DNA of 53,826 nt from Gammaproteobacteria bacterium (GCA_003567475.1 PWZL01000042.1:1-53826), one strand, 5' to 3'; positions 37,801-51,177 are shown, numbered from the stretch's first letter. The notes: generated by a model from the sequence alone, not told the origin. Numbers and translations are program-made.

Positions 37801-38284
37801 CGAGGTGCGTCGGCGCGGCGGTCGGCTGATCCTGGTCCTCGACGATGGCACCGGGCGACTGGAGCTCTCGATGTTCGAGGAGGCTGCGCGTGAGTATGCT
37901 CACCTGGCGGTGGTCGACGAGGTGATCGTCGCCGAGGGCAGCCTGCGCTTCGACGAGTTCATCGATGGCTGGCGCCTGGCCGCCAAGGCGCTGCACGCCG
38001 CCGACACCTGCATCGAAACCCACGCACGGCGCTTGCTGATTCGCTGGGATGCGCCCGCACAGGGCCATGAGTTCGTTCAGGCGCTGCGCGAGACGCTGGC
38101 GCCATGGCGCGAAGGCCCCTGCGATGTCTGCGTGGAATATCGCAGCGACGGGGCGCGGGGCCTGGTCTCGCTGGGGGGCAGCTGGCGCGTGCGTCCCAGC
38201 CGCGAGCTGCGCGAGCAGCTCGGCGCGCTCGTCGGTGAGGACCATGTGCAGGTGCTCTATCCGGGCCCGGTCGCCGTGTCCTGA
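34799..38284 (+). CDS. dnaE: DNA polymerase III alpha subunit
   Basis: The replicative polymerase, class DnaE1. The protein is 1161 residues against 1160 in E. coli. The N-terminal PHP domain starts at [13 protein letters not shown]. The catalytic Asp pair is D397 and D399 ([13 protein letters not shown]) with the third, D550, in [11 protein letters not shown]. The finger region, helix-hairpin-helix and C-terminal OB fold ([15 protein letters not shown]) follow. The start is GTG 34799: GGGAGG lies 8 nt upstream, and it gives the normal N-terminus. Confidence 0.97.
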   Translation: MTVPFVHLRVHTEYSLIDSVVRIKPLMRACAAAGMPAVALTDEGNLFAMVKFFRAAQQAGIKPIIGADLRLGSSDPAEKPARLTLLCQDFAGYRNLSRLISRGYQDNQVRGLPRVDPAWLDADSVRGLIALSGGREGDVGRALISGRMDEARARLAHWGGLFGDRYYLELCRSGRPDEELHVAEAVRLAAETGVPVVATNDVRFLAPEDFEAHEARVCITGGRILTDAGRPRDYSEAQSLKSPAEMAALFTDLPEALTNTVVIARRCNLQLTLGQTVLPDFPIPEGMTIDGFLAEESRRGLAARLARHGAVGPREAYDARLARELEVICSMGFPGYFLIVADFIRWAKDNGIPVGPGRGSGAGSLVAWCLGITDLDPLAHDLLFERFLNPERVSMPDFDVDFCMEGRDRVIDYVASRYGRDRVSQIITYGTMAARAVVRDVGRVLGMAYGHVDRIAKMIPFEIGMTLEKALTDAELKRRYDEEEDVRALIDLARRLEGLARNAGKHAGGVVIAPDRLTEYTPLYCEEGSSSPVTQFDKDDVEAVGLVKFDFLGLRTLTIIDRAVGIINAGRASSDEPVLAIDELPMDDEATFRLLKACHTTAVFQLESRGMKDLIKRLQPDCFEDIVALVALFRPGPLQSGMVDDFINRKHGRNAGPIDYLHPRLEPVLKPTYGVILYQEQVMQIAQELAGYSLGGADLLRRAMGKKKPEEMAKQRSVFMAGARAQGVDEAQASYIFDLMEKFAGYGFNKSHSAAYALLSYQTAWLKAHHPAAFMAAVMSADMDNTDKLVVLKDDVEQLGMTLLPPEVNASEYGFTVAGQGAIRYGLGAIKGLGRSAIEAIVAEREASGPFTGLHAFCRRVDVHRLNRRAMEALIRAGALDALGPNRASLMAALEHALRAAEQDERSRAAGQDDLFAAACPEASPVADEPLAVLPEWRERDRLTAEKEALGLYLTGHPFEPYAEHCRHFTTAPLAELGGPAPAAGQRFQARRDVVAAGLVVEVRRRGGRLILVLDDGTGRLELSMFEEAAREYAHLAVVDEVIVAEGSLRFDEFIDGWRLAAKALHAADTCIETHARRLLIRWDAPAQGHEFVQALRETLAPWREGPCDVCVEYRSDGARGLVSLGGSWRVRPSRELREQLGALVGEDHVQVLYPGPVAVS

Positions 38285-38307
38285 GTGTCGCGCCGGGTGA
38301 TCTCCAC

Positions 38308-38336
38308 TTGTCACTGCCGGGGCGCGCGGGTAGTGT
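38308..38336 (+). promoter_or_regulatory. candidate promoter of accA
   Basis: TTGTCA (5 of 6) at 38308-38313, a 17-nt spacer, and TAGTGT (3 of 6) at 38331-38336. It lies in the 82-nt dnaE-accA gap and would start transcription near 38343, about 24 nt before the accA ATG. Confidence 0.45.
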
Positions 38337-38366
38337 TGGCGCCTCAGCGCGGGACAGGCAAAAAAA

Positions 38367-39323
38367 ATGGAAGTTAAATTCCTTGATTTCGAACAACCTA
38401 TCGCCGAACTTGAAGCCAAAATCGAAGAACTCCGCTTCGTCGGTGATGACTCCGAGATCAACATCGGCGAGGAGATCGCCCGGTTGCGCAGCAAGAGCGA
38501 TGCGCTGACCCGCAACCTCTTTGCCAACCTGTCCGCCTGGCAGGTCGCCCAGCTCGCCCGGCATCCGCAGCGGCCCTATACCCTCGACTACATCGATTAC
38601 TGTTTCACGGATTTCCAGGAACTGCATGGCGACCGCATGTACGCCGACGACCGCGCGCTGATTGCCGGTCTGGCGCGTCTTGAAGGACGCAGCGTGGTCA
38701 TCATCGGGCACCAGAAAGGCCGCGACACCAAGGCCCGCGTCTACCGCAACTACGGCATGCCCAAGCCGGAGGGCTATCGCAAGGCGCTGCGGGTCATGCA
38801 GCTGGCCGAGCGCTTTGGTCTGCCGGTCATCACCCTGATCGACACCCCCGGCGCCTACCCGGGTGTCGGCGCCGAGGAGCGTGGCCAGAGTGAGGCGATT
38901 GCGCGCAATCTCTTCGCCATGGCGAAGCTGGATGTGCCCATCCTGAGCCTGGTGATCGGCGAGGGCGGGTCCGGCGGTGCGCTGGCTATCGGCGTCGCTG
39001 ACCGGGTGCTCATGCTGCAGTACTCGATCTACTCGGTCATCTCGCCGGAGGGCTGTGCATCGATTCTCTGGAAAAGTGCCGAGAAAGCCGAGGTCGCGGC
39101 GGATGCGATGGGCCTGACCGCGCCGCGGCTGCTCGAACTCGGTCTGGTCGACGAGGTGATCAGCGAGCCGCTTGGCGGGGCGCACCGGGATCCAGGCGGC
39201 TGCGCGGAAAGCGTCCGCAATGCGCTGATCAAGTCCCTGGCCGATCTCGAGGCCGAGCCGGCAGACTCGCGACTGGTCCGCCGCCGCGAGCGTCTCGCCG
39301 CGTACGGCGCCTGGCGCGGCTGA
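38367..39323 (+). CDS. accA: acetyl-CoA carboxylase carboxyltransferase subunit alpha
   Basis: Together with AccD transfers CO2 from carboxybiotin to acetyl-CoA, the committed step of fatty acid synthesis. The protein is 318 residues. [18 protein letters not shown] is the N-terminal helix; [47 protein letters not shown] and [12 protein letters not shown] form the crotonase-like site (shown in part). AGG lies 8 nt before ATG 38367, followed by an A-rich stretch. Confidence 0.96.
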   Translation: MEVKFLDFEQPIAELEAKIEELRFVGDDSEINIGEEIARLRSKSDALTRNLFANLSAWQVAQLARHPQRPYTLDYIDYCFTDFQELHGDRMYADDRALIAGLARLEGRSVVIIGHQKGRDTKARVYRNYGMPKPEGYRKALRVMQLAERFGLPVITLIDTPGAYPGVGAEERGQSEAIARNLFAMAKLDVPILSLVIGEGGSGGALAIGVADRVLMLQYSIYSVISPEGCASILWKSAEKAEVAADAMGLTAPRLLELGLVDEVISEPLGGAHRDPGGCAESVRNALIKSLADLEAEPADSRLVRRRERLAAYGAWRG

Positions 39324-39354
39324 GCGCGCGGGCGACGCGACCGCGTCGGCGCCA

Positions 39355-40740
39355 GTGACCCGCAGGTTCTCACCAGACGCCCTGGCGACAGCCCTGCCCG
39401 CACAGCCGGCCGGCACCCGACGATGGGTGGCCTACAGCGGCGGGCTGGACTCGAGTGTGCTGCTGGAGGCGGTGGTGAAACTTGCGCCAGGTGCGCCTGG
39501 TCTGGGTGCCCTGCATGTCAATCATCAACTGCATCCGGAGGCGGACCGCTGGCAGGCGCACTGCGAGGCGACCTGCCGAGGGCTCGCTGTCGAGTTTCAT
39601 GGCCTGCGCGTGGATGCGCGGCCCCGGCGGCGCGAGAGCCCCGAGGCTGCGGCCCGCCGGGCGCGTTATGCGGCGCTGGCCTCGCTGCTGCAGCCGGGCG
39701 ATACGCTGCTGCTGGGCCATCACGCCGACGATCAGCTCGAGACGGTGCTGCTGAACCTGTTGCGAGGCAGTGGCAGCCGCGGCCTGGCCGGCATGCCGGC
39801 GTCGCGGCCACTCGGTGTCGGTCGGCTGCATCGTCCCTTGCTCAGCTGGACCCGCGCGGCGCTGCTGGCCTATGCCCGCGACGCAGGCCTCACGTGGATC
39901 GAGGACCCCAGCAACGCCATCACGACCGCCGATCGCAATCAGCTGCGCCAGGTCGTGGTGCCGGCGTTGCGCGAGCGCTGGCCGGATGCGGCGGGCCGGG
40001 TGGCCCGCGCCGCCGCCCAGCTCGATGAGGATGCGGGCCTGCTGGCGGAGCTGGCTGGGCTCGATCTGGGGGAGGCCGCTACCCGGCATCCCGGAACGCC
40101 GGTGCTCCCGCTCGCCCGGCTGCAGGCGCTCTCGCCGCAGCGCCGCGCCAACGCCCTGCGCGCGGCGCTGCGGGCGCGCGGACTCGCGCCCCTGCCCACG
40201 GGTCGGCGGCTGCGCGAATTTGCCCGCCAGCTGGTTGCTGCCCGCCCCGACCGCGGGGTGGCGCTGCAGTGGCGCGGGGGAACGCTCCGCCGCGAGGGCC
40301 CTCGGGTGTGGCTGCTGGAGGCGCTCCCGTCGCCGCCCCAGACGCCCATGGCGTTGCGGCCGGATCGGCGCCATGAAGACCCGTGTGGCCGTGTCTGGCT
40401 GACGCCGGTGGCGGGATCGGCGGCGGTGGGTGAGTGTGTGCTCTCGGCGGCGGAGCTTGCGGCCGGGGTCACCCTCGAGTACCGCAGCGGTGGCGAACGC
40501 ATCGGCCGTGGGGGCGGGCGGCGGCTGGGCGCGCTGTTGCAGGCGCGTGGCATCCCGGCGTGGCTGCGTTCACGGTTGCCGCTGGTGCGCGCGGCCGGCC
40601 AGCTGGTCGGGGTGGCCGGCTGCCATCCGCGGCTCAATCCGGCCGTCCCCGTGGACCAGGCGGCCTGGCGCGTCTGCTGGACGCCGGCGCCGGCGCTGCT
40701 GCCAGGTCTCGCAGGACACGTGGGCGAGGGTGATTTGTGA
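39355..40740 (+). CDS. tilS: tRNA(Ile)-lysidine synthetase
   Basis: Converts C34 of tRNA-Ile(CAU) to lysidine. The protein is 461 residues, slightly longer than the E. coli enzyme. The PP-loop ATP motif SGGLDS is at 28-33; HVNHQLHPEAD, LGHHADDQLETVLLNLLRGS and IEDPSNA are TilS-specific. The C-terminal substrate-binding domains (VTLEYRSGGERI and LLQARGIPAWLRSRLPLV) are intact. The start is GTG 39355; the ribosome site is weak. Confidence 0.94.
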   Translation: MTRRFSPDALATALPAQPAGTRRWVAYSGGLDSSVLLEAVVKLAPGAPGLGALHVNHQLHPEADRWQAHCEATCRGLAVEFHGLRVDARPRRRESPEAAARRARYAALASLLQPGDTLLLGHHADDQLETVLLNLLRGSGSRGLAGMPASRPLGVGRLHRPLLSWTRAALLAYARDAGLTWIEDPSNAITTADRNQLRQVVVPALRERWPDAAGRVARAAAQLDEDAGLLAELAGLDLGEAATRHPGTPVLPLARLQALSPQRRANALRAALRARGLAPLPTGRRLREFARQLVAARPDRGVALQWRGGTLRREGPRVWLLEALPSPPQTPMALRPDRRHEDPCGRVWLTPVAGSAAVGECVLSAAELAAGVTLEYRSGGERIGRGGGRRLGALLQARGIPAWLRSRLPLVRAAGQLVGVAGCHPRLNPAVPVDQAAWRVCWTPAPALLPGLAGHVGEGDL

Positions 40741-40743
40741 TAG

Positions 40744-43424
<2,681 letters not shown>

Positions 43425-43443
43425 ATGACCCGGAAGGAAGTAA

Positions 43444-44745
<1,302 letters not shown>

Positions 44746-44759
44746 GCCGCGGAGTGTCG

Positions 44760-45056
44760 ATGCGCCTGCTCATGCTCATCCTCCTGCTGGCCCTGCTCGC
44801 CGTCCAAGGCAGGCTCTGGTTTTCCGATCAGGGCCTGCGTGAAACGCAGCGCCTGCGTGCCGCCGTGGCGGCGCAGCATCAGGAGAATACGTCGCTGACG
44901 CAGCGCAACGATGCCCTCGAAGCTGAGGTGCAGAACCTGCGCGACGGTCTGGAAGCGGCGGAGGAGCGGGCGCGGGCCGATCTTGGTCTGGTCCGCGAGA
45001 ACGAGACTTTCTTCCAGCTGGTGCCTGTCGAGCGCACCGGCCGTGATCCCCGCTGA
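44760..45056 (+). CDS. ftsB: cell division protein FtsB
   Basis: A bitopic membrane protein that forms the FtsQLB complex at the septum. The protein is 98 residues (E. coli 103). One N-terminal TM (about 1-17, RLLMLILLLALLAVQGRLWF region), then a leucine-zipper coiled coil (about 22-75: LRAAVAAQHQENTSLTQRN). NETFFQLV near the C-terminus is the conserved FtsB end. GGAG lies 5 nt before ATG 44760. Located between eno and ispD as in E. coli. Confidence 0.93.
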   Translation: MRLLMLILLLALLAVQGRLWFSDQGLRETQRLRAAVAAQHQENTSLTQRNDALEAEVQNLRDGLEAAEERARADLGLVRENETFFQLVPVERTGRDPR

Positions 45057-45065
45057 GTCGGCGTC

Positions 45066-45788
45066 ATGAGCCCAGGCGCAGCAGGGGGGCGCGTGTGGGC
45101 GGTCGTGCCCGCGGCGGGGAGCGGCTCGCGCATGGCCGCCGCACTGCCGAAACAATACCTGCCGCTGGCGGGCCGCCCGATGCTCTGGCATACCCTGCAG
45201 GCCCTGGCGGCGACCCCGGGGCTCATGGGGATGGTGGTGGTCACCGCCCCGGAAGACCGCCGCTGGCGGCGGTGTCTGCCGGCGAGGACCGAGGTGCACA
45301 ACGCCCCCGGCGGCGAGCAGCGAATGCATTCCGTGCTCAACGGCTTGCGGGTGCTCGGGGAATTCGCCGCGCCCGAAGACTGGGTCATGGTCCATGATGC
45401 GGCCAGGCCCTGCGTCCCGCGAGCGGATCTTGCCCGGCTGGTCGATGCGGTCGCCGGGCACGACTGCGGCGGGCTGCTGGCGCGTCCCGTGGCCGATACG
45501 CTCAAGCGCCAGGGGGCCGGACGGCCTCCAGCGGTGGAGGGCACGGTCAGCCGGGCGGGTCTCTGGCAGGCGCTCACGCCGCAGATCTTCCGGCTGCGGC
45601 TGCTCACCGACGCACTGGAACGGGCCGATGCCCAGGAAGCGTTGGTCACCGATGAGTCTCAGGCCGTCGAGCGGCTTGGCTATCAGCCGCTGCTCGTCGA
45701 GGGCTCCGCCATGAATCTCAAGGTCACGCTGCCCGGTGATCTGGCGTTGGCCGAGCGGCTGCTGGCGCACGGCGTCGCGCTGCCATGA
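45066..45788 (+). CDS. ispD: 2-C-methyl-D-erythritol 4-phosphate cytidylyltransferase
   Basis: The third MEP-pathway step, adding CMP to MEP. The protein is 240 residues. The CTP-binding P-loop is [10 protein letters not shown] with LPKQY (15-31); VHDAARPCV and ETQ-region equivalents ([10 protein letters not shown]) are in place. The N-terminus has about seven extra residues. The stop overlaps ispF as ATGA. Confidence 0.95.
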   Translation: MSPGAAGGRVWAVVPAAGSGSRMAAALPKQYLPLAGRPMLWHTLQALAATPGLMGMVVVTAPEDRRWRRCLPARTEVHNAPGGEQRMHSVLNGLRVLGEFAAPEDWVMVHDAARPCVPRADLARLVDAVAGHDCGGLLARPVADTLKRQGAGRPPAVEGTVSRAGLWQALTPQIFRLRLLTDALERADAQEALVTDESQAVERLGYQPLLVEGSAMNLKVTLPGDLALAERLLAHGVALP

Positions 45789-46267
45789 CGGTGCGTATCG
45801 GTCACGGCTACGATGTGCACGCCTTCGGCGACGGCGACCATGTGATTCTTGGCGGCGTGCGCATCGCGCATGATCGCGGGCTGGTGGCGCATTCCGACGG
45901 CGATGTGCTCCTGCATGCCGTGTGTGATGCGTTGCTGGGGGCGGCCGGGCTGGGCGATATCGGAGTGTATTTTCCGGACACCGATCCGGCGTGGGCCGGC
46001 GCGGACAGTCGCGCCTTGCTGCGCCGGGTGGTGGCTGAGCTGGCCGACGTGGGCTGGGTCCCCGCCAACGTCGATACCACGCTGATCTGTCAGGTGCCGC
46101 GGATCGGGCCGCATCGTGCGGCCATGCGCGCCCAGCTGGCCGCCGATCTCGGGCTTGCGCCTGAAGCTGTCAACGTCAAGGCTACGACCACCGAGCGCCT
46201 TGGGTTTCTCGGCCGTGGCGAGGGCATTGCGGCCCATGCCGTCACCCTGATCGTGCCGCGCGCATGA
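45785..46267 (+). CDS. ispF: 2-C-methyl-D-erythritol 2,4-cyclodiphosphate synthase
   Basis: The fifth MEP-pathway step. The protein is 160 residues, the normal length, as a separate protein rather than an IspDF fusion. The zinc ligands D10 and H12 are in [11 protein letters not shown], and [30 protein letters not shown] and [11 protein letters not shown] are the family blocks. Coupled at both ends by ATGA overlaps. Confidence 0.96.
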   Translation: MTVRIGHGYDVHAFGDGDHVILGGVRIAHDRGLVAHSDGDVLLHAVCDALLGAAGLGDIGVYFPDTDPAWAGADSRALLRRVVAELADVGWVPANVDTTLICQVPRIGPHRAAMRAQLAADLGLAPEAVNVKATTTERLGFLGRGEGIAAHAVTLIVPRA

Positions 46268-47307
46268 TGCCGCCGGAGGTGCTTCCGGGCGCCTGGGCGC
46301 AGGGCGCGCCGTCGGCGAGCGCGGTGCTGCGTGCCTCGCCCGAGGATTTCGTCGTCGAGGAGTTGCCGCGGGTGCTGCCGGATGGCGAGGGCGAGCACCT
46401 CTGGCTGCACGTGCGAAAGCGCGGGCGAACCACCGCGGAGGTGGCTGGCGCGCTGGCGCGTCACTGGGGTGTGCCGGCGCGCGACGTGGGTCATGCCGGC
46501 CTGAAGGATCGTGCTGCCGTCACCACGCAGTGGCTGAGCGTTCGTCTGCCCGGCCGCCAGGCCGGTCCCCCGCCGGAACTCGACGGCGTGGAGTGGCTGG
46601 CGCTGCGCCGGCATTCTCGCAAGCTCGCCACCGGTGCCTTGCGCGGCAACCGGTTCGTGCTGCGCCTGCGCGAGGTGGCCGGGGATCGGGCGATGCTCGA
46701 GCAGCGTCTGGCACGCCTGGCCACCGAAGGCGTGCCGAACTATTTCGGGCCGCAGCGCTTCGGCAGAGACGGGGACAACCTCGCGCGTGCGTGGCGGCTG
46801 CTGGTCACAGGCGGACGGGAGCGTCATCGCCAGCTGCGCGGGCTGTTGTACTCGGCCGCGCGCAGCTGGTGCTTCAATCGGGTGCTGTTACGCCGGGTCA
46901 CTGATGGCAGCTGGAACCGGCTGTTGCCGGGCGAGCTTGCCGCCCTCGAAGGCAGCCGCAGCGTGTTTGCCGTCGGGACGCCGGATGCCGAGCTCGAGGC
47001 GCGGCTGGCGGCTTTCGACATCCACCCCTCGGGGCCGCTGCCGGGCCGCGGCGGCCAGCGGCCGACCGCGGTCTGTGCAGCGCTCGAGGACGAGGCGCTG
47101 GCGGCCTTGCGGCCGCTGATCGACGGGCTGGTGGCGGCGAAGGTGGATGCGGGCCGTCGGGCCTTGCGGCTGCGCCCGGCGGAATTCACGTGGGCATGGG
47201 AAGACGATGGCCGAACCTTGCGCCTCGCGTTCGAGCTGCCGGCGGGGGCCTACGCGACTACCGTGGTCCGCGAACTGGTGGACACTGGCGACCGAATGCT
47301 GTGCTAG
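46264..47307 (+). CDS. truD: tRNA pseudouridine(13) synthase
   Basis: Isomerises U13 in tRNA-Glu. The protein is 347 residues. FVVEELP near the N-terminus, [18 protein letters not shown] with catalytic Asp82, and [11 protein letters not shown] are the TruD signature. The C-terminus VRELVD is normal. The stop codon TAG lies inside the loop of a long inverted repeat. In most relatives surE follows directly; here a minus-strand cassette intervenes. Confidence 0.95.
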   Translation: MMPPEVLPGAWAQGAPSASAVLRASPEDFVVEELPRVLPDGEGEHLWLHVRKRGRTTAEVAGALARHWGVPARDVGHAGLKDRAAVTTQWLSVRLPGRQAGPPPELDGVEWLALRRHSRKLATGALRGNRFVLRLREVAGDRAMLEQRLARLATEGVPNYFGPQRFGRDGDNLARAWRLLVTGGRERHRQLRGLLYSAARSWCFNRVLLRRVTDGSWNRLLPGELAALEGSRSVFAVGTPDAELEARLAAFDIHPSGPLPGRGGQRPTAVCAALEDEALAALRPLIDGLVAAKVDAGRRALRLRPAEFTWAWEDDGRTLRLAFELPAGAYATTVVRELVDTGDRMLC

Positions 47308-47326
47308 GAAAGCATCCGGTCGCCAG
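47285..47326. terminator. 15-pair inverted repeat across the truD stop codon
   Basis: CTGGCGACCG (47285-47294) pairs with CGGTCGCCAG (47317-47326); after one A/C mismatch ATGCT pairs with AGCAT. The 10-nt loop holds the truD TAG. There is no T-run. Its place between convergent truD and the S9 peptidase gene fits a bidirectional terminator. The rest of the gap to 47380 shows nothing further. Confidence 0.6.
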
Positions 47327-47380
47327 GCTCACCCCGGCTCCGCCGCGTCAGTCACACGCGTCGAGCGCAGTGATCGAAAT

Positions 47381-49390
47381 TCACCTCGCGATCCAGTCGC
47401 GGACCTCGCGATACCAGTGCAGCGAGTTGTTCGGCTTGAGGATCCAGTGGTTCTCGTCGGGGTAATAGACCAGCCGGGACTCGATGCCGCGGGTCTGCAG
47501 CGTCCGGAACAGCTCGAAGGCCTGCGTTACCGGGACGCGGTAGTCCAGCTGCCCGTGGATCACCAGTGCCGGCGTCGCGAAGTCGGCCGCGAAGTAATGC
47601 GGCGAGATCTGGGCGTAGAGCTCGGGGTTGTCCCAGAAATGGCCAAAGCGGTCGGCCAGCACGGCCGAGTCGCCGCCCATCTGGGTGTACATGTTGTAGA
47701 CCGGCGCGTGGATGACCAGCCGTTGGAAGGGATGCTCGCGGCCGAGCAGGATCGAGGCCAGGTAGCCCCCGTAACTGCCCCCGCCGGCCACCATCCGATC
47801 GGTGTCGATCCAGGGCTGCTCGGCGAACCAGTCGGCCGCGGCGAGGGTGTCTTCGTAGGGCGCGGTGATCCAGTCGGGGTTGATGGCATCCGCGAAATCC
47901 TGGCCGAAGCCGCTGGAACCGTGGAAATTGTGCCAGGCGGTGACATAGCCCCAGGAGGCGAAGGTCTGGGCGTTCCAGCGGAAATGGAAGCCGTCGGTGA
48001 TGGCGTTGTGCGGGCCGCCGTGGATCAGCAGGAACAGCGGCCAGGGCTCGGCGGGGTCGAAGCCGGGCGGGTAGTGCACCCACATCTGGATGTCTGCCCC
48101 GTCATGGCCGGTGTACGTGACCGACTCGTAGGTCCCGAACTCGATGTCGGCGAGCAGTTCGTCATTGAGCGTATCGAGGCGCCGGATGCCGCCGGTCGCG
48201 GTGTCGATCCGCACCAGTCGCGGCGGGTGGAGAAAGCTCTGGTGGTGAGCGACCAGCGTCCCGTCGCCGGCGATGGACAGGCCGCCGAAGCTGGTCGGGC
48301 CGGTCACTGGACGCGGGGTCTCGCCGTCGGTCGTGATGTGGTACACCCGAACGGTGCCGGCATCGTCGATCGCGCCGAAGAACCCGTCCGAGTCGGGCGT
48401 CCAGACCAGGCCGCTCGCTGAGCGGTCCCACTCGCCGGTCAGCATGCGCGTCTGGCCGCTGTCGAGCTCACGCACCATGATGTTCACCGTATCGGCGTAG
48501 AAGCCGATGATGGCCTGCCGCAGCCAGGCCAGCTGCCGGCCGTCCGGACTGAACATCGGTGAGCCATCCGGTGCAGGGTTGTCGATGGTCAGATTCTCGG
48601 CGGTGGCGCTGCCGATGTCGCCCTGGAAGACATCGAAGCGAGGCCTGGCGGGATCATCGCTGCTGTCGCTGACGAATGCGATCCGCTGGCCGTCGGGGTG
48701 GATAGCGTAGCTGCTGTCACCCGGGGCGCGCCGGGGCAGCTCGATGCCCATGGGCAGGGTCACGGGCTCGACGTCGCCGCCGACAGCCGGAATACGGAAT
48801 ACATGGGTCTGGCGGGCTTCATCCAGCCAGTGGTCCCAGTGGGCATAGGGCAGGGCATTCCAGGTTTTCGCGGACACCTTGCTGTCGCGCTCCGCCTGCA
48901 GCGCTTCCGCCATCTCTTCCCAATCCTTGTCCGGCCAGATCAGGGTGATGAAATAGAGATGGTCGCCGACCCACTTCACGGCGCTGACACCGGTCGGGAC
49001 GTCGGTCAGGCGCTCGGCTTCGCCCGGGGCATCCAGCGGCAGCAGATAGATCTGCGAGGCCTCGTCGTCGTCGCGTCGGGCGGTGAACGCAAGCGTCTGT
49101 CCGTCCGGCGAGAACACCGGGTTGCCGGCCGAGGCGCTGGCCCGGGTCAGAGGTCGCTGTACGCCGCCTTCGCTCGAGAACAGATACAGCCGGGTTTCGC
49201 TTTCGTCCGTCTCGGTGTCGTAGGTTGTCACCGGCGCGACCACGTGGCCGCCGTTTGGCGAGATCACCGGAGCACCGACCCGCTCGATCGCCCACAGGAC
49301 CTCGGCGGAGAGCGTGCGCGCTGTCTCCGCCTGCGCGCACGGGGCGGCAACGATCCAGACCGCTACAATGACCAGAAGTCTCAGCATCAT
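47381..49390 (-). CDS. exported S9-family (prolyl oligopeptidase-type) serine peptidase
   Basis: A predicted periplasmic peptidase of 669 residues. The signal peptide runs to about AQA-22 (MMLRLLVIVAVWIVAAP). A WD40-like beta-propeller domain fills about 30-400 with repeated SPDG turns. The alpha/beta-hydrolase domain has the oxyanion-region LLIHGGPH and nucleophile Ser539 in GGGSYGGY, with Asp616 (HGQLDYRVP) and His648 (DENHWI). This is the acylaminoacyl/dipeptidyl-peptidase type; the substrate is unknown. The start overlaps the stop of the BtuF-like gene by one base (TGATG), with GGAG just upstream; ATG 49387 and TTG 49393 are alternatives. Confidence 0.9.
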   Translation of the reverse strand: MMLRLLVIVAVWIVAAPCAQAETARTLSAEVLWAIERVGAPVISPNGGHVVAPVTTYDTETDESETRLYLFSSEGGVQRPLTRASASAGNPVFSPDGQTLAFTARRDDDEASQIYLLPLDAPGEAERLTDVPTGVSAVKWVGDHLYFITLIWPDKDWEEMAEALQAERDSKVSAKTWNALPYAHWDHWLDEARQTHVFRIPAVGGDVEPVTLPMGIELPRRAPGDSSYAIHPDGQRIAFVSDSSDDPARPRFDVFQGDIGSATAENLTIDNPAPDGSPMFSPDGRQLAWLRQAIIGFYADTVNIMVRELDSGQTRMLTGEWDRSASGLVWTPDSDGFFGAIDDAGTVRVYHITTDGETPRPVTGPTSFGGLSIAGDGTLVAHHQSFLHPPRLVRIDTATGGIRRLDTLNDELLADIEFGTYESVTYTGHDGADIQMWVHYPPGFDPAEPWPLFLLIHGGPHNAITDGFHFRWNAQTFASWGYVTAWHNFHGSSGFGQDFADAINPDWITAPYEDTLAAADWFAEQPWIDTDRMVAGGGSYGGYLASILLGREHPFQRLVIHAPVYNMYTQMGGDSAVLADRFGHFWDNPELYAQISPHYFAADFATPALVIHGQLDYRVPVTQAFELFRTLQTRGIESRLVYYPDENHWILKPNNSLHWYREVRDWIAR

Positions 49391-50229
49391 CAATCTCCGT
49401 GTCGGGGACAGCGCGATGTCGGCGAAACGACGCTGTCCGCGTTCCTGCCCCTGATCAGCGTGGCGAGCTGATCAGCGCCGCGGGTCAGCGCAATGATACC
49501 CGGCTGCAGGATATCGGCCGACTTGATCTCGTAAAGTCGCCCGGCGGTGACCGCGGGCAGTCCCGCCCAGCCGGGGCGCTCGGCGACCCTGCCGGGACGG
49601 AACTTTTTGCCGCACCAGGAGCCGATGATCAGCTCCGGTGCGCGCGCGGCCACCTCGTCGGCGGGTGGCAGGATCCGTCCGGCCGCGCCCGGCGCCTGGG
49701 CGAGGTCGGCGAACACGTCCTCGCCGCCGACCAGTTCGATCAGCTCGGAGACCCAGCGGATGCCGCACATCGGCGGGTCGTCCCACTCCTCGAAGTACAC
49801 CCGGGGTCGACGGGGCAGCGGGCGTGCCTGCTGTCGCAGGGCTTCGAGATGGGCTTCGACCTGGCTGGCCAGACGGTCGGCCGGCGCCGCGGCGTCGACC
49901 AGCCGACCGAGGGTGCGCACCGACGCCAGAATCCCGGCGATGCTGCGCTGATTGAAGATATGCACCTCGAGCCCCGCGCGGATCAGGGCGGCGGCCAGTT
50001 CGGCCTGCAGGTCGGAGAAGCCCAGCACCAGGTCGGGCGCCAGCGCGAGGATGGCGTCGAGTTTCGCCGTGGTGTAGGCGCTGATCCGGGGTTTCTCCCG
50101 CCGCGCCTGGGGCGGGTGTACGGTGAAACCGGAGATGCCCACGATGCGCGACTGAAGCCCCAGTCGATAGAGCGTATCCACCGTTTCGGTGCTAAGACAG
50201 ACGATCCGCCGCGGCCCATGCCCGCTCAT
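49390..50229 (-). CDS. BtuF-like substrate-binding-fold protein lacking a signal peptide
   Basis: A protein of 279 residues with the class III periplasmic-binding fold of BtuF/FecB-type proteins: RIVCLSTETVDTLYRLGL, GISGFTVHPP, ALAPDLVLGFSDLQAE, and a long central helix. It lacks any signal peptide, since MSGHGPRRIV leads directly into the first strand, so it is probably cytoplasmic. EEWDDPPMCGIRWVSE and GSWCGKKFRP carry conserved-looking Cys. Databases usually call such proteins cobalamin-binding, but that is by homology only. The ATG overlaps the CobW stop (ATGA). No permease or ATPase gene is nearby. Confidence 0.85.
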   Translation of the reverse strand: MSGHGPRRIVCLSTETVDTLYRLGLQSRIVGISGFTVHPPQARREKPRISAYTTAKLDAILALAPDLVLGFSDLQAELAAALIRAGLEVHIFNQRSIAGILASVRTLGRLVDAAAPADRLASQVEAHLEALRQQARPLPRRPRVYFEEWDDPPMCGIRWVSELIELVGGEDVFADLAQAPGAAGRILPPADEVAARAPELIIGSWCGKKFRPGRVAERPGWAGLPAVTAGRLYEIKSADILQPGIIALTRGADQLATLIRGRNADSVVSPTSRCPRHGD

Positions 50230-51155
50230 GCCAGGCAGGCCTCCAGCGCAGCGGTCAGCGCGTCGGCCTGGGCCGCGCCTGCTGGCCAGATGAGCACGAT
50301 CTCGCTGGTCGGCGGCGTGTCCCGCCAGGGTCCGGTGGCGCGTAACGAATGGTAGCGACCGACCCCCTGCAGCACGGTCTGAAGGCGTGGCGCGTCGGCC
50401 AGTTGCAGGATGCCCTTGCTGCGCAACACGCTGCTCTGGTGCTGGGCGAGCATGGCCAGCAGCGGCGCCCGCTCGAACGGACGGGAATAGCATCGCGACA
50501 GCGACTCGAAGGCCGGGACCCCGGCGGGCGGGTCCGCGGCCAGCCCCCGACTGTCCAGTCCCTCGATCAGCGCGCGGGGTATCCGCTCCTTGCGGGTCAC
50601 ATAGACCGGAGTCTCCGGCGCCTGCTGTTCCAGCCAGCGTCGAACGGTGGCAAGTTGCGCAGGCCCGGCGAGATCGCAGCGGTTGAGGATCACCAGCCAG
50701 GCATCGCGCGCCTGGCGGGCCACCAGTTCGCGCGCCTCCCGCGGCAGGCCGCCCGGGACGCTGGCGGCATCCACCAGGGTGACGACCGCGTCTATCCGGA
50801 TCTGGTGGCGGGTCCGCGAGAGGGTCAGCGTACGCAGGATATTACCCACGTCGGACAGTCCGCTGGCTTCGATCCACACCCGCTCGACCTCGGGGTGGTG
50901 TGCGCGCAGATGCATCAGCTCCGTGACCAGGTCGTCACGGATGCTGCAGCAGATGCAGCCTGATTGCAGGTGCAGGGTCTTGCCGCGGACTTCGCGGATG
51001 AGCCGCGCGTCGATGTTGAGGTCGCCGAAGTCGTTGACCAGCACGGCCGTGCGATGATCGGCGCCGTCCTGGTGCTGGAGCAGGTGGTTGAGCAGCGTGG
51101 TCTTGCCGCTGCCCAGAAAGCCGCCAACCACGCCGACCGCGAGACGGTTGTTCAT
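50226..51155 (-). CDS. COG0523/CobW-family GTPase (putative zinc metallochaperone)
   Basis: A protein of 309 residues. G1 is GFLGSGKTT (12-20); the metal-binding CxCC is C67-C69-C70 (GCICCSIRDDL); WIEASGLSDV is Walker B-like; G4 reads NRCD (158-161) instead of the usual NKxD. The C-terminal CobW domain follows from about 215. The COG0523 family delivers zinc (ZNG1, ZigA types) or cobalt. The Zur-like box just upstream favours a zinc role, but CobW-type cobalt handling is possible given the BtuF-like partner. AGGAGAG precedes ATG 51155. Confidence 0.9.
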   Translation of the reverse strand: MNNRLAVGVVGGFLGSGKTTLLNHLLQHQDGADHRTAVLVNDFGDLNIDARLIREVRGKTLHLQSGCICCSIRDDLVTELMHLRAHHPEVERVWIEASGLSDVGNILRTLTLSRTRHQIRIDAVVTLVDAASVPGGLPREARELVARQARDAWLVILNRCDLAGPAQLATVRRWLEQQAPETPVYVTRKERIPRALIEGLDSRGLAADPPAGVPAFESLSRCYSRPFERAPLLAMLAQHQSSVLRSKGILQLADAPRLQTVLQGVGRYHSLRATGPWRDTPPTSEIVLIWPAGAAQADALTAALEACLA

Positions 51156-51177
51156 CACGCTCTCCTGACCGGGCCCG

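Noticed and set aside
50230-50493. 88-codon upstream extension of the BtuF-like frame that might supply a signal peptide
   Set aside because: It overlaps cobW, is Arg/Ala-rich without a hydrophobic core, and the ATGA-coupled start fits the fold exactly.
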